Positions 33,555 to 42,966 of a stretch of DNA of 64,000 nucleotides are shown here, piece after piece. The notes below the pieces were generated by a model. That model worked only from the letters and a program-made list of their open reading frames with translations. It was not told where the DNA came from and did no database searches. Position numbers and translations under genes: made by a program. The DNA is from Polyangium sp. 6x1 (GTDB taxonomy: Bacteria; Myxococcota_A; Polyangia; Polyangiales; Polyangiaceae), in assembly GCF_029946515.1 (NCBI RefSeq), contig NZ_JARZHH010000012.1:62001-126000 (forward strand), given 5' to 3'. Position 1 is the first letter of the stretch. Each line of letters begins with the position of its first letter.

Positions 33555-34865
33555 TCACCCAGAGGCCCGAAGCATCCCCTCGGCCGTGTTCCGCGCCAAA
33601 CCCAGGTTCTGCTCCCACGCCGCGTCGATATCGTGCTGCCCGATCCTTCCGTATCCCCGCCACGCCGAAGCCTCCGCCTCTGGCGCCTCTTCCCTCGCCG
33701 GCCCCTCCGGCGACGCCGCCACGGCCTCGCCCAGCGCCTCCCGCACCGGCCTCCCTCCCTCGGACAGGCACCATTCCACGACCCGCCACCCGAGCTCCGC
33801 GTGCCGCGCCTCGTCGCTCGCAATCGCGCCGAGCGCCGCGCCGATGCCCGGCTCCTTCGCTCCCCTCGCCTGCCTCCGCGCGCGCTCGGCCGCGGCGCCC
33901 TCGCCGAGGCAGCCGTCTTCCCAGGACTCGATGCAGAGGCGCGAGAGCTCGCGCGTTCGATCGAGCCCCGAGCGGCGCGGCGGCGGGAGCAGGTCCGGCG
34001 CGAACGTCATCGACGCGAGATCTCCCGCGATCGACGCGCAAAGCTCCGTGTGCCGCACCTCGTCGGCCGCCGACGCGAGCGCCCGGTCCACGAGGTCCCG
34101 CGGGGCGCCCACCGCCGCGAGATCCCGCGCCAGCGCGAGGAACGCCGGAATCGAAGCGCATTCCCCCCGCGCGTCGCCTTGCCAGGCCGAGACGAGGGCG
34201 GCCCGCGTCGCCTCGTCGATCTTCCCGCTGCGCGCGCGCCCGCGGCGCGGCGCACCCGCGACGCCCGGCAAAACAAATCGGCCGTTCATGCGCAAGCGCC
34301 GCCCGATGTCGCATATGCCGGGCTCGCCGTACATGGGCGGGAAATGGGCGCCCACGGCGACCGTGAACTCCGGCTTTCTCCCGTCGTCGCCCAGCAAGGG
34401 AATCGTGCCGCGGAAAAACACGTCGACGATCTGGCCCCCGATGCCGCCGATGCCCGCGTGGATCCCGTGGCCGCCGGGGTGAAACTCGGAGAGCGCCGTG
34501 CGATACGTCCAGCCGACCTCTCCGTTCACGCCGAACCCGCCCCGCTCGATCTCGCCTCCGCCGTGAATGCCCGCGGCGAAACGGCCCGCGGCCGAGAAGT
34601 TGAGCCAGGAGGCCTGCGCGAAGGCTCCGATGGCGCGGCGTTCGCTGGAGAAGCAGTTCGTCTCCCCTGCGAACAGGAGCGAATACCGGGCGTCCAGGCC
34701 GAGGCCGAAGTTGATCTTGTCGCCGAAGCTCAGCGACAAGATGAGCCCCGGCGAGAACCAGTGGATGTCGTCATCGGCCGCGCGCGCCTCGCCAGGCGCC
34801 AAGAGAATGGCGGCCGCGCCGAGCGCGCAAAGCGTGGGACCAAGACGAGAAGACAAGGAAACCAT
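33555..34865 (-). CDS. Barrel-like domain fused to ferritin-like diiron domain
   Basis: This is a 436-residue exported protein. A clear signal peptide (GPTLCALGAAAILLAPGEARA) is followed by about 190 residues of alternating strands (GLILSLSFGDKINFGLGLDARYSLLF in part, GVNGEVGWTYRTALSEFHPG, EFTVAVGAHFPPMYG) like a small outer-membrane barrel. The remaining ~200 residues are a ferritin-like bundle: SIPAFLALARDLAAVG, SAADEVRHTELCASIAG, EDGCLGEGAAAERAR and SDEARHAELGWRVVEWC. The start is set by GGAGGTG before ATG 34865. The bundle is a paralogue of that in the next gene. No usual family with this fusion is known to me. Confidence 0.75.
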   Translation of the reverse strand: MVSLSSRLGPTLCALGAAAILLAPGEARAADDDIHWFSPGLILSLSFGDKINFGLGLDARYSLLFAGETNCFSSERRAIGAFAQASWLNFSAAGRFAAGIHGGGEIERGGFGVNGEVGWTYRTALSEFHPGGHGIHAGIGGIGGQIVDVFFRGTIPLLGDDGRKPEFTVAVGAHFPPMYGEPGICDIGRRLRMNGRFVLPGVAGAPRRGRARSGKIDEATRAALVSAWQGDARGECASIPAFLALARDLAAVGAPRDLVDRALASAADEVRHTELCASIAGDLASMTFAPDLLPPPRRSGLDRTRELSRLCIESWEDGCLGEGAAAERARRQARGAKEPGIGAALGAIASDEARHAELGWRVVEWCLSEGGRPVREALGEAVAASPEGPAREEAPEAEASAWRGYGRIGQHDIDAAWEQNLGLARNTAEGMLRASG

Positions 34866-35028
34866 GAGCACCTCCGAGGGACCATGGTAACCGAGGCCGC
34901 TTACGTTTCCCAGTCGGCCGCGCGCCGCGCGCTTGACGCCGCCGCCCGCGCGCGATTCCATGGGAAGGATCGATGCCGGGGGTGGAATGCCCCTGCGTCG
35001 GGAAACCCTTGCTTGGATTGGAATCGAC

Positions 35029-36501
35029 ATGCAACGACGAACTCTCACGGGAAAGATCCCTCTCTCGCTTCGTCCCCTCGCCTTCATGCTCGCGCTCGCG
35101 CCCATCGGGTGCGGCGGCGGGTATTCGGCCGGAGGTGATTTCCTCGGGGCCACGCCCGGGGGCGCCCAGGACATCGGGCTCGCGCGCGAGATCATCGCAT
35201 CCGGCGGCGTGCCGACGCTCGACGATTTCACGCCCGAGGGCCTCTACTCCGAGCACGACCTCGCCCTCGCCGCCCCCGCGCCCTGCGCAAAACCGCTCTG
35301 CATCGACACGGCCTCCGGCCTCGACACGGGCCTCGACGACGACAAGCGCGACATCTTCGTCCAGCTCGGCATGCAATCGAACATTGCGGAGGATGAATTC
35401 GTCCGCAAGCCCTTGAACCTCGGCATCGTGATCGACACGAGCGGCTCGATGGAGGGAAACCTCCCGGACGTGCGGGAGGCGCTGCACACGCTCGTCGATC
35501 ACCTCCGGCCCGACGATCGCGTGGCCATCGTGGAGTTCGCTTCGAGCGCGAACACGATCCAGGAATCGACGCCCGTCTCCGACAAGGCGTCGCTGCACGA
35601 GGCGATCGACGAGATCACGACCGGCGGCACGACCTCGATGGAGGAGGGCATGATGCTCGGGTATGCCGTCATCGACGAGCACGTGCAGAGCAGCACGCTC
35701 TCGCGGCTGATGGTGTTCACCGACGCGATGCCGAACGTCGGCGCGACCGACGCTGCGAGCTTCAAGGCGATGGTCACGGCGGCCTCGGCCCTCGACATCG
35801 GCTTCACGTTCTTCGGCTTCGGCGGGGACTTCGACGCCTCGTTCGTCGACCAGATCGGCCACCTGCGCGGCGGAAACTATCGATTCGTCGGCGCCGAGGA
35901 CGTGAAGCCGATCTTCGAGGAGGAGCTCGACTTCCTGGTGACGCCCATTGCGTACGACCTCAAGGTCTCCACGGCGGCCGCCGAGGGGACGGCGGTCTCC
36001 ACGGTGTACGGCGTGCCGCAGATCGGCGAGCACGGCAGCGGCGAGCTCTTCGACGTGACCACGGTGTTCCTGAGCAAACGCAAAGGTGGAATCGTCCTCC
36101 GGCTCGATGGCTCGAACCTCGAGCCGCTCGTCTCCGGCGCGGCGATCGAGGCGGGCTCGGTGACGATCGAATACGAGACGCCCGAGGGCGTCGTCGAAAA
36201 GGACACGCTTTCGATGCGCTTGCCCTTCGAGACGCTGCCGGGGCCGACGGACGCGCTCTTGCCGACCCCGCAGATCGCGCGCACGCTCGCCGTGACGAAC
36301 GAATACCTCGTGATGAAGCGGCTCTGCGGGAATTTTCACGACGGCACCCTCGACCTCGTGGACGGGGCCGCGAGGCTCGAACAGGCCATCGCGCGGCTCA
36401 CGAGCGCCGACGCGGCCCTGTCGGACGAGAACCTGAAGCGGGAGATCGCCATGCTCCAGAAGCTCGGTCAGAACCTCGGGCTCGCCGTGGAGACGCCATG
36501 A
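35029..36501 (+). CDS. VWA-domain lipoprotein
   Basis: This is a 490-residue protein with a lipoprotein signal (LRPLAFMLALAPIGCGGG). A von Willebrand A domain spans about residues 130-320. The MIDAS site is complete: DTSGSME starting at D136, a Thr in TTGGTTSMEEG and Asp in MVFTDAMPNVG. The C-terminal part is beta-rich (VFLSKRKGGIVLRLDGSNLE) and ends with a helical segment. Such proteins usually act as metal-dependent adhesion or assembly factors at the cell surface. ATG 35029 is preferred because the signal peptide starts there. An upstream start at 34933 would bury it. It overlaps the next gene as ATGA. Confidence 0.85.
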   Translation: MQRRTLTGKIPLSLRPLAFMLALAPIGCGGGYSAGGDFLGATPGGAQDIGLAREIIASGGVPTLDDFTPEGLYSEHDLALAAPAPCAKPLCIDTASGLDTGLDDDKRDIFVQLGMQSNIAEDEFVRKPLNLGIVIDTSGSMEGNLPDVREALHTLVDHLRPDDRVAIVEFASSANTIQESTPVSDKASLHEAIDEITTGGTTSMEEGMMLGYAVIDEHVQSSTLSRLMVFTDAMPNVGATDAASFKAMVTAASALDIGFTFFGFGGDFDASFVDQIGHLRGGNYRFVGAEDVKPIFEEELDFLVTPIAYDLKVSTAAAEGTAVSTVYGVPQIGEHGSGELFDVTTVFLSKRKGGIVLRLDGSNLEPLVSGAAIEAGSVTIEYETPEGVVEKDTLSMRLPFETLPGPTDALLPTPQIARTLAVTNEYLVMKRLCGNFHDGTLDLVDGAARLEQAIARLTSADAALSDENLKREIAMLQKLGQNLGLAVETP

Positions 36502-36761
36502 AGAGGCATCTTTTGAAGGGGTTCTTCGGCGCGCTCGTGTTCGCGTGTCTGGCGGCGGCAGGCTGCTCGGACGAGGGGCAGAGGTCCTGCCCGAGCGATT
36601 TTACGTGCGCGGATCTCGTGACGAACACGTGCGGCGAGAGCGGCGCGTGCGCGAGCGCGCAGAGCTGCGTGGCCGCGAAGAAGCTGGAGCAAGAGGGCGT
36701 TCAGTCCTCCTGCGAGGCCGCCTGGTGCGCGCTCGGCGAGTCGTACAAGGAATGCGAGTGA
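36498..36761 (+). CDS. Small cysteine-rich lipoprotein
   Basis: The protein has 87 residues. The signal peptide LKGFFGALVFACLAAAGC ends in a lipobox Cys. The mature part has eight further Cys (CPSDFTCADLVTNTCG, GACASAQSC, SCEAAWCALGESYKEC), an arrangement suited to disulfides in a small domain. It is not recognised. The start overlaps the VWA-lipoprotein stop, so the two are made together and may form a surface complex. Confidence 0.75.
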   Translation: MKRHLLKGFFGALVFACLAAAGCSDEGQRSCPSDFTCADLVTNTCGESGACASAQSCVAAKKLEQEGVQSSCEAAWCALGESYKECE

Positions 36762-36762
36762 A

Positions 36763-38073
36763 TCACGCCGTCCGCGTGCGGAACGTCGGAATCAAGGCCA
36801 CCGCCGAGAAGATCGCGAGCCCGAAGAAGACGTAAAACAGTGCGTCCCACCCATAGCACTCGCTCACGCCACGCGTGACGTACTCCTGAAGAATCGCCCC
36901 GATCGAGCCGATTCCATTCACGACGCCCGCCGCGGTCGCGGCTGCGTACTTCCCGCCCGCGTCCTGCGCCGCGGCGCCGCTGATGAGCGCGTCGGGCCCG
37001 AAGAGCAGCGCGCCGACGAGGGCCATGACCAGGAAATTCGTCACCATCCCGCTGGCACCGATGCGCGCATACAGGAAGATCGCGCCCGCGAGGAGCACGA
37101 GCCACGCCGCGGCGAAAATCGAACGCGGGACGTCTCGGTATCGATTCGAGAGAGCGCCTATCCCTATCGCGCCGATCACCCCGCCGAACGCGAACGAGCT
37201 CGACATGTACCCCGCGGTCGTCGACGAATAATGGAGCACCGTCTTGAGGTAAAACGCCAGCCAGAACAGGATGCTGTACCGGATGAGCTTCATTCCGAAG
37301 TAAGAGGCGCCGTAAAACCACACCGTCGGGCTCCGGAGCACGCGGCTCCGCTCCGCACGCTGGGTCTCTGCCACCGCCGCCATTTCCGCCGCTGTGACCG
37401 CTCCCGCGCCCGCGCTCGCGACCCCCACCGCCCCCGGGCCCGGCCTCAGGAACAGGAGCACGAGCACGCCGACGAGCGCGACGACGACGGCCGGGGCCCA
37501 GAAGCTCGCGCGCCAGCCGAAGAGGCCCAGCATGAACGTGGCAAACCAGGTCGCGACGATGCCGCCGACCTGATAACACGTCGCCCACACGCCCATGACG
37601 CGGCCGCGGTTCTCGGACGTGGTCCACTCGGCCATCGCCTTCACGTTGCCCGGCCAGCCCGACGACTGCGCGAAGCCATTCACCAGCCACGCGGCGAGGA
37701 ACGCGACGCCCACGCTCGACGCCCCGAACGCGAAGCACGCGCCCGCCGAGACCAGCATCCCCACGCCCACGAGCCAGCGCGCGCCCACGCGATCGCCGAG
37801 GGAGCCGTTCACGTACTGCCCGACCGCGTAGGCCGTCAGGTACGCCGTCTCGACGTGGCGCAGGACGTCCTTGCCGAGGCCCTCCATGATCGGCGCCTTC
37901 GCGACGCTGAGCCCCATGCGCGCGAGGTAATACGTCGCATACGAGAGCCACGTGAGTCCCCACGCGGTCCACTGTCCGCGACGCGCGGCTGCGTCCTCGA
38001 CGCGCGGAGCGGAAGGCAGGACTCGCTCGGTCGCGACAGGCGGCGCGTAGGGCTCGACAGGGCCTTGGCTCAT
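36763..38073 (-). CDS. MFS transporter of the organophosphate:phosphate antiporter type
   Basis: This is a 436-residue, 12-helix major-facilitator protein. The first helices include TYYLARMGLSVAKAPI, a mark of the OPA family (GlpT, UhpT, UhpC). FAQSSGWPGNVKAMAEW and RGRVMGVWATCYQVGG are typical of its fourth and fifth helices. A hydrophilic central loop is Ala/Glu-rich. The second half contains FGPDALISGAAAQDAGGKYA, also typical of OPA proteins. Substrates would be phosphorylated sugars or glycerol-3-phosphate, or it may be a sensor like UhpC. It converges on the small lipoprotein with one base between the stop codons. Confidence 0.85.
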   Translation of the reverse strand: MSQGPVEPYAPPVATERVLPSAPRVEDAAARRGQWTAWGLTWLSYATYYLARMGLSVAKAPIMEGLGKDVLRHVETAYLTAYAVGQYVNGSLGDRVGARWLVGVGMLVSAGACFAFGASSVGVAFLAAWLVNGFAQSSGWPGNVKAMAEWTTSENRGRVMGVWATCYQVGGIVATWFATFMLGLFGWRASFWAPAVVVALVGVLVLLFLRPGPGAVGVASAGAGAVTAAEMAAVAETQRAERSRVLRSPTVWFYGASYFGMKLIRYSILFWLAFYLKTVLHYSSTTAGYMSSSFAFGGVIGAIGIGALSNRYRDVPRSIFAAAWLVLLAGAIFLYARIGASGMVTNFLVMALVGALLFGPDALISGAAAQDAGGKYAAATAAGVVNGIGSIGAILQEYVTRGVSECYGWDALFYVFFGLAIFSAVALIPTFRTRTA

Positions 38074-38164
38074 CGTTTGCCCAGGGTACGCGCGGCGGCG
38101 CCTCGTCCGCTACGGGATCACGACCGGACGATCCGGTTGTTCTCACCATGCTACAGAAATCTCC

Positions 38165-39673
38165 ATGATCACCCCCGACGCGATCGTGATCGGCGCAGGT
38201 CCAAACGGGCTCGTCGCCGCCAACTACCTCGCCCAGGCCGGGTGGTCCGTGCTCGTGCTGGAAGCCCAAAACCGGCCCGGCGGCGCCGTCTGGACCGCAG
38301 AGAGCACGCTCCCCGGCTTCCACCACGACCTCGGCGCCGCCTTCTTCCCCTTCGGCCCCACGAGCCCCGCCCTGCTGCCGCTCGACCTCGACGAAGCCGG
38401 CCTCGTCTGGCGCCACGCGCCCCTCGACAGCGCCCACCCCGCCAAGGACGGCACATGCGCGGCGATCGGGCGCGACCTCGAAGCAAGCAAGCAAAGCCTC
38501 GGCGAGGACGGACCCGCATGGGAACACCTCGCGCGCTGGCACGCGCGGACGCGGGACGAGCTGCTCTCTGCGCTGCTCTCCACGCTGCCAGCCGTCGGGC
38601 CCATGCTCCGCTTCGGCCCGACGAACCTGCTGCGGCTCGCAGCCGTGGCAGCATCGAGCGGCCGCGGCTACGCAGAGCGGACGTTCCGGACCGAACCCGC
38701 GCGCCGCATCATCCCCGCGCTCGCGCTGCATACCGACGTCGGCCCGGACGATCCCTGCGGCGCCATCGTGGGCTTCATGCTGGCGATGCTCGCGTCGAGC
38801 GGCGGATTCGCGATCCCCGAAGGCGGCGCAGCCTCGATCACGCGAGCCTTGCTGAAGCGACTCGCCGACCTCGGCGGCGTGGTGCGAACGAGCACGCGCG
38901 TGAAGCGCATCGTGGTGCGCGAAGGCCGCGCCGCAGCCGTCGTGACCGAACAAGGCGAGGAGATCGAAGCCGATCGCGCGATCATCGCCGACACCTCGGC
39001 ACCCGCACTCTATCTGCGCCTGCTCGCTCCCGACCTCGTGCCCACGCCCCTCGCAGAGTCGATGCGTCGCTTCAAGCACGGCTTCGGCACATTCAAGATG
39101 GACTGGGCGCTCTCGGGCCCGGTGCCATGGTCGAGCGAGGACGCAGCACGCTCCGCCGTCGTGCACACAGGCGACAGCCTCGACGATCTCGCGCGCTTCA
39201 CAGCCGAAGTGCGCCGCGGCGATCTGCCCCAGGATCCATACCTCGTCATCGGTCAGCAAACCCTCGCCGATCCCACACGCGCGCCCGCCGGCAAACACAC
39301 GCTCTGGGCCTATTCGCGCGTGCCTTCCACGTTGCCGGGCGGCTGGGAGCGCGTGAAGCAATCCTTCGCCGATCGAATCGAGTCGCGCATCGAGGAGCTC
39401 GCACCAGGCTTCAAGCAGCGCATCCTCGCGCGCGCGATCGTCACGCCGCCAGACCTCGAAGCGATGGACGAGAACCTCATCGGAGGCGATCTCGGCGGCG
39501 GCTCGGCACAGATCCAGCACCAGCTCTTCTTCCGCCCCACGTTCCCGCACTTCCGCTATCGCACGCCGATCCGCGCGCTCTACCTCGGCTCCTCGTACAC
39601 GCACCCAGGCGCAGGCGTGCACGGCGCCTGCGGCAAAAACGCAGCGGAAGCGGCGCTTCGAGACGAGGGGTGA
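38165..39673 (+). CDS. FAD-dependent phytoene-dehydrogenase-like oxidoreductase
   Basis: This is a 502-residue flavoprotein. The N-terminal dinucleotide-binding motif is IVIGAGPNGLVAANYLAQAG with VLVLEAQNRPGGA. The middle has GFAIPEGGAASITRALLKRL, and the C-terminal FAD motif region includes YLGSSYTHPGAGVHGACG. These fit the amine-oxidase/phytoene-dehydrogenase superfamily (CrtI-like, including pyridine nucleotide-disulphide PYROXD2 relatives). No other carotenoid genes are adjacent, so the substrate is unknown. It diverges from the transporter across 91 bp and ends at repeat element C. Confidence 0.88.
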   Translation: MITPDAIVIGAGPNGLVAANYLAQAGWSVLVLEAQNRPGGAVWTAESTLPGFHHDLGAAFFPFGPTSPALLPLDLDEAGLVWRHAPLDSAHPAKDGTCAAIGRDLEASKQSLGEDGPAWEHLARWHARTRDELLSALLSTLPAVGPMLRFGPTNLLRLAAVAASSGRGYAERTFRTEPARRIIPALALHTDVGPDDPCGAIVGFMLAMLASSGGFAIPEGGAASITRALLKRLADLGGVVRTSTRVKRIVVREGRAAAVVTEQGEEIEADRAIIADTSAPALYLRLLAPDLVPTPLAESMRRFKHGFGTFKMDWALSGPVPWSSEDAARSAVVHTGDSLDDLARFTAEVRRGDLPQDPYLVIGQQTLADPTRAPAGKHTLWAYSRVPSTLPGGWERVKQSFADRIESRIEELAPGFKQRILARAIVTPPDLEAMDENLIGGDLGGGSAQIQHQLFFRPTFPHFRYRTPIRALYLGSSYTHPGAGVHGACGKNAAEAALRDEG

Positions 39674-39693
39674 AACGCAACGGGGAGGCGCTG

Positions 39694-40095
39694 CGCTGGG
39701 GCTTTGCCCCAGGCCCCAGCAGGGGCTGTCCGCCCCTGCACCCGGACCAGCGCAAGCGCTGGACTCGGGGTCGATGAACTGCGCGATGCGCAGTTCATCG
39801 AACAGCCAGGTCAAGACCAGCGATGACCTTGCCAGCCAAGACAGCAGCGCTGACGGTTCAACGGGCAACGCAGTACCACCAACGGCCTGTGGGAAGAACT
39901 GCGCGTTGCGCAGTTCTTCCCCAAAGGGTCCAGGGCTGGCCCTGCAAAGAGGGGGGGCGGACAGCTTAAAAAACCTTCCCCGCATCGACTGCGCTTCGCG
40001 CAGTCGATGCCCAGAGGTCCAGGGCTGGCCCTGGTTCGGGTCGAGGGGCGAACAGCCCCCGCGGGGCCCGGGGCGGCGCCCCGGCGCGGCGCCTC
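39694..40095. repeat. Composite palindrome-chain element C
   Basis: This fills most of the 439-bp gap between the convergent oxidoreductase and alpha/beta hydrolase genes. It follows the same order of hairpins as element B. The three core palindromes are at 39771-39801 (13-bp stem), 39891-39921 (13 bp) and 39982-40010 (12 bp). Loop bases differ from B (GAT and GTT instead of TCC and ATC) while the stems are kept. It ends near GCCTC at 40091-40095, 18 bp before the minus-strand stop codon. Confidence 0.9.
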
Positions 40096-40112
40096 CCAGC
40101 TGAGACCCATGC

Positions 40113-41165
40113 TCACGGGCCAGCGGCGCCACGCTTCCAGTACGCGACGAGCGCTGGCAGCACGGTCGACGACATCTGCGCGAGGTGCGCGATGTGGTCG
40201 TCCTCTTTGAAGCCGCGATAGCCTGCGATGTGTAGATCTCCTCGCTGGGCCTTGCTGCGTTGCTCGAGCCAGCGTTCGGTTGACATGACGGTGCGCGCCA
40301 GGGGGAAGCTTGGGCGATCGGGCCAGTCGATCGTACGGGATCGTTCGATCCCGAGGGCGCGGAGGATCGCGTTCGAGGTCTCGGTCGTGGTTGCGTAGCG
40401 GAACTCGCCGACTTCCGAGTGCGTCATCACGAAGAGCTTCTCGCCGGCGGCGGCTTTCTGCGCGAAATGCACGAACGGCGCGATGCGATCCATGTCGACC
40501 TCGCGGCTGCCTTTGTCCACGAAGTTCGAGTGGAGTGCGTCGCAGAGCAGCACGGCTGACACCCGCGAGACGGCTTCGTCGCGCGCGAGGATTCGGCCGA
40601 TCGCTCCGTATCCCGCGCTCCATGCTGCGAGGGCGAGTCGCCCGAGCCGTGCTCCGCGCAGGCCGCGCGCGGCTGCGGTCTCGACGACCCGCGCCACGTC
40701 GAAATCGAGCATCCCGGGCGGCCCATAACGCGTGTCGTATGCGCCCGAGCCCACGCCGACGTTCACCACGAGCACGAGCGCGGACAGACCTGCTGCGGCC
40801 ACGCTCTCGGCGACGAGCTCGGCGTTGCCGTGGAAATGAATCAGCAGGTCGAACGTGCCGTCGGCGGATGCGAACGACGACGGGACGAAAAGTGCGCCTG
40901 CGGAGACGAGCGTATAGCCGTCCCGCGAGAGATCGCGATCGGCGCGCGCTTGGGGCTCCACGCGCGCCTCTGGCGTGGGGTTTGGCGGCTCCGGGGGTCG
41001 GGCGGAGGGGAACGCGGGCAGGTGCGCGGCGCCCTTCAGCGCGGGTTCGCTGAAATCACCCACGGCCACGAGCGTCGTCGCTCCGATGGAGAGCGCGCCG
41101 AACACGGCGAGCGCCCATCGGGCGACGATCGACTCAGTTTGCTTGCTCGGCCGCCGGAGCTTCAC
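40113..41165 (-). CDS. Alpha/beta-hydrolase-like protein with N-terminal membrane anchor
   Basis: This 350-residue protein begins with a signal-anchor (IVARWALAVFGALSIGATTLVAVG), then a Pro-rich linker (about residues 55-75). The hydrolase-like core contains LLIHFHGNAELV, the oxyanion-type HG, and LAAWSAGYGAIG, which fits the nucleophile elbow with S as nucleophile. A late His occurs in KEDDHIAHLAQM. It is likely a periplasmic esterase-like enzyme of unknown substrate. The GTG start at 41165 overlaps the upstream PP2C gene by 32 bp on the same strand, so start assignment is moderate. Confidence 0.7.
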   Translation of the reverse strand: MKLRRPSKQTESIVARWALAVFGALSIGATTLVAVGDFSEPALKGAAHLPAFPSARPPEPPNPTPEARVEPQARADRDLSRDGYTLVSAGALFVPSSFASADGTFDLLIHFHGNAELVAESVAAAGLSALVLVVNVGVGSGAYDTRYGPPGMLDFDVARVVETAAARGLRGARLGRLALAAWSAGYGAIGRILARDEAVSRVSAVLLCDALHSNFVDKGSREVDMDRIAPFVHFAQKAAAGEKLFVMTHSEVGEFRYATTTETSNAILRALGIERSRTIDWPDRPSFPLARTVMSTERWLEQRSKAQRGDLHIAGYRGFKEDDHIAHLAQMSSTVLPALVAYWKRGAAGP

Positions 41166-42387
41166 GCAGCGATCGAATGTACTCCGCGGGCGACTTCACG
41201 CAGACCAGGATCGCCGTGATGTTGTCGTGCCCGCCCTTCTCGTTGGCGCGGGCGATCAGCTTGTCGATGGCCTGCTGCGGGTGCTTGGTTTCGACCAGGA
41301 TCTGCCGCAGTTCCTCGTCGGGCACCATCTTCGAAAGGCCGTCGGAGCAGAGCAGGTAGGTATCGTCGGGGCGCGGGCGTCCGATGATGAGATCGATCTC
41401 CACGGACGGCTGCGTGCCCACCGCGCGGTTCAGGCGATGTGCAAAAGCGGGGCCGGTGAAGCCGAGCGCGGCCATCGTGTGATCTGTGGTGATCTGCTCG
41501 AGCTTCCCCTCGCGCAGCCGATAGCAGCGGCTGTCACCCACGTGCCCAAGATAGAGGCGCTGCTTGTTCAGTGAGAAGCGCGCGGCCACCACCGTCGTGC
41601 CCATGCCCTTCAGCATCGGGTCACCGGCGGCCTTCTCGAAGACGGACTTGTTCGCCATCTGGATGCTGCGCGCGAGCTCGCTGCCCCGCCGCGGCACGTT
41701 GTCGTAGGCCGGGCCCTCGAACTTCTGCGTCTTGAACGCCTTCTCGATCACCTCGACCGTGAGCGCGCTGGCGATCTCGCCGCCCGCGTACCCGCCCATG
41801 CCGTCGGCCACCACGAACAGGCCGTGCTCGTCGACGACGACGTAGCTGTCCTCGTTGTTCTTGCGCTTCTGCCCCTTGTCCGTCTGCCCCGCGGCGCTCA
41901 CGAGGATGAAGGGCGAAGCGCGCGTCGGCTCGTCCGCGGCCGCGTCGTCGTCCACGACGATGGCCTTCGCCGGCGCATCCGGGTGCTCCTCTTCCTCGCG
42001 CTCGTCGTCGTTCGAGATGTCCGAGAGCCGCGGCATTTTCGGGCTCAACGTGATGACGGTCAGCTCGCTGTCGTCCTCGTCCTCGTTCGGCTCCGCGAGC
42101 TTCGGCAGGAGTTTGTCCGAGGACGTCCGCTCGGGCGCAGGCCTGCTCGCGCGCTCAGACGCAGGCTTGCTCGTGCGCTCCGGCGCAGGCTTGCTCGCGC
42201 GCTCCGGCACAGGCTTGCTCGCACGGGCGCTCGCGGGCACGTCGGGCGCGTCGTCGGCCTTGCCCCCGTCCCCTTTCCCTTCGCCCTTGCCCCCCGAGGG
42301 CAAGGCTTTGGGCCGCGTGAGCTGGAAACCTGCGGCTCCGACGAGGACGACACCGAGGGCGAGTGCGATCGCGGTCCAAAGCTGCAT
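41134..42387 (-). CDS. Membrane-anchored PP2C-type Ser/Thr phosphatase
   Basis: This is a 417-residue protein. One N-terminal membrane helix (LWTAIALALGVVLVGAAGFQL) and a Ser/Lys/Pro/Glu linker with repeated (A/T)SKPxxER units come before the phosphatase. The PP2C domain covers about residues 165-410: NNEDSYVVVDEHGLFVVADG, DGMGGYAGGEIAS, LGHVGDSRCYRL, LLCSDGLSKMV and GGHDNITAILV supply the metal-binding Asp residues. It would reverse phosphorylation by Ser/Thr kinases. A very large kinase is the next gene upstream on this strand. The ATG at 42387 is chosen because the helix begins there. Confidence 0.9.
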   Translation of the reverse strand: MQLWTAIALALGVVLVGAAGFQLTRPKALPSGGKGEGKGDGGKADDAPDVPASARASKPVPERASKPAPERTSKPASERASRPAPERTSSDKLLPKLAEPNEDEDDSELTVITLSPKMPRLSDISNDDEREEEEHPDAPAKAIVVDDDAAADEPTRASPFILVSAAGQTDKGQKRKNNEDSYVVVDEHGLFVVADGMGGYAGGEIASALTVEVIEKAFKTQKFEGPAYDNVPRRGSELARSIQMANKSVFEKAAGDPMLKGMGTTVVAARFSLNKQRLYLGHVGDSRCYRLREGKLEQITTDHTMAALGFTGPAFAHRLNRAVGTQPSVEIDLIIGRPRPDDTYLLCSDGLSKMVPDEELRQILVETKHPQQAIDKLIARANEKGGHDNITAILVCVKSPAEYIRSLREAPAAEQAN

Positions 42388-42966
42388 GGGCGGAGATCCC
42401 CGGGCGGCGCGACGTACTGGACGCCCCCTCGGTTTTTCTACTACGAACCGCCCAGAGGTTGGGTGGAAAAACCAGCCCCCGCGGAGCGAGCGCGCCCCGT
42501 GCTGTTGCTCGATGGCGCGCCTCGCTGGGGCGTTGCCCCAGGCCCCACCAGGAGCTGTCCGCTCCTGGACCTGGACCAGCGCAAGCGCTGGACTCGGGGT
42601 CGATGAACTGCGCGATGCGCAGTTCATCGAACAGCCGGGTCAAGACCACGGGCGACCCTGCCAACCAAGACAGCAGCGCCGACGGTTCAGCTGGCGACGT
42701 TGTACCAACGGCCTGTGGGAAGAACTGCGCGTCGCGCAGTTCTTCCCCCTGAGGTCCAGGGCTGGCCCTGCAAAGAGGGGGCGGACAGCGTTATCCCCCT
42801 GAGATCCAGGGCTGGCCCTGCAAAGAGGGGGCGGACAGCTTTAAAAATTTCCCCGCATCGACTGCGCTTCGCGCAGTCGATGCCCAGAGGTCCAGGGCTG
42901 GCCCTGGTCCGGGTCGAGGGGCGGATAGCCCCCGCGGGGCCCGGGGCAGAGCCCCGGCGCGGCGCC
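42388..42966. other. Gap between PP2C and kinase, mostly repeat element D
   Basis: This stretch of 579 bp contains element D from 42533. The first ~145 bp upstream of the PP2C start (42388-42532) must hold that gene's promoter if it is not co-transcribed with the kinase. No clear -35/-10 pair was seen. Confidence 0.6.

Noticed and set aside
34933-35028. Earlier ATG for the VWA lipoprotein
   Set aside because: It would place 32 residues before a well-formed lipoprotein signal peptide.
42388-42627. N-terminal extension of PP2C into repeat element D
   Set aside because: The extension is translated repeat sequence; the membrane helix starts at ATG 42387.
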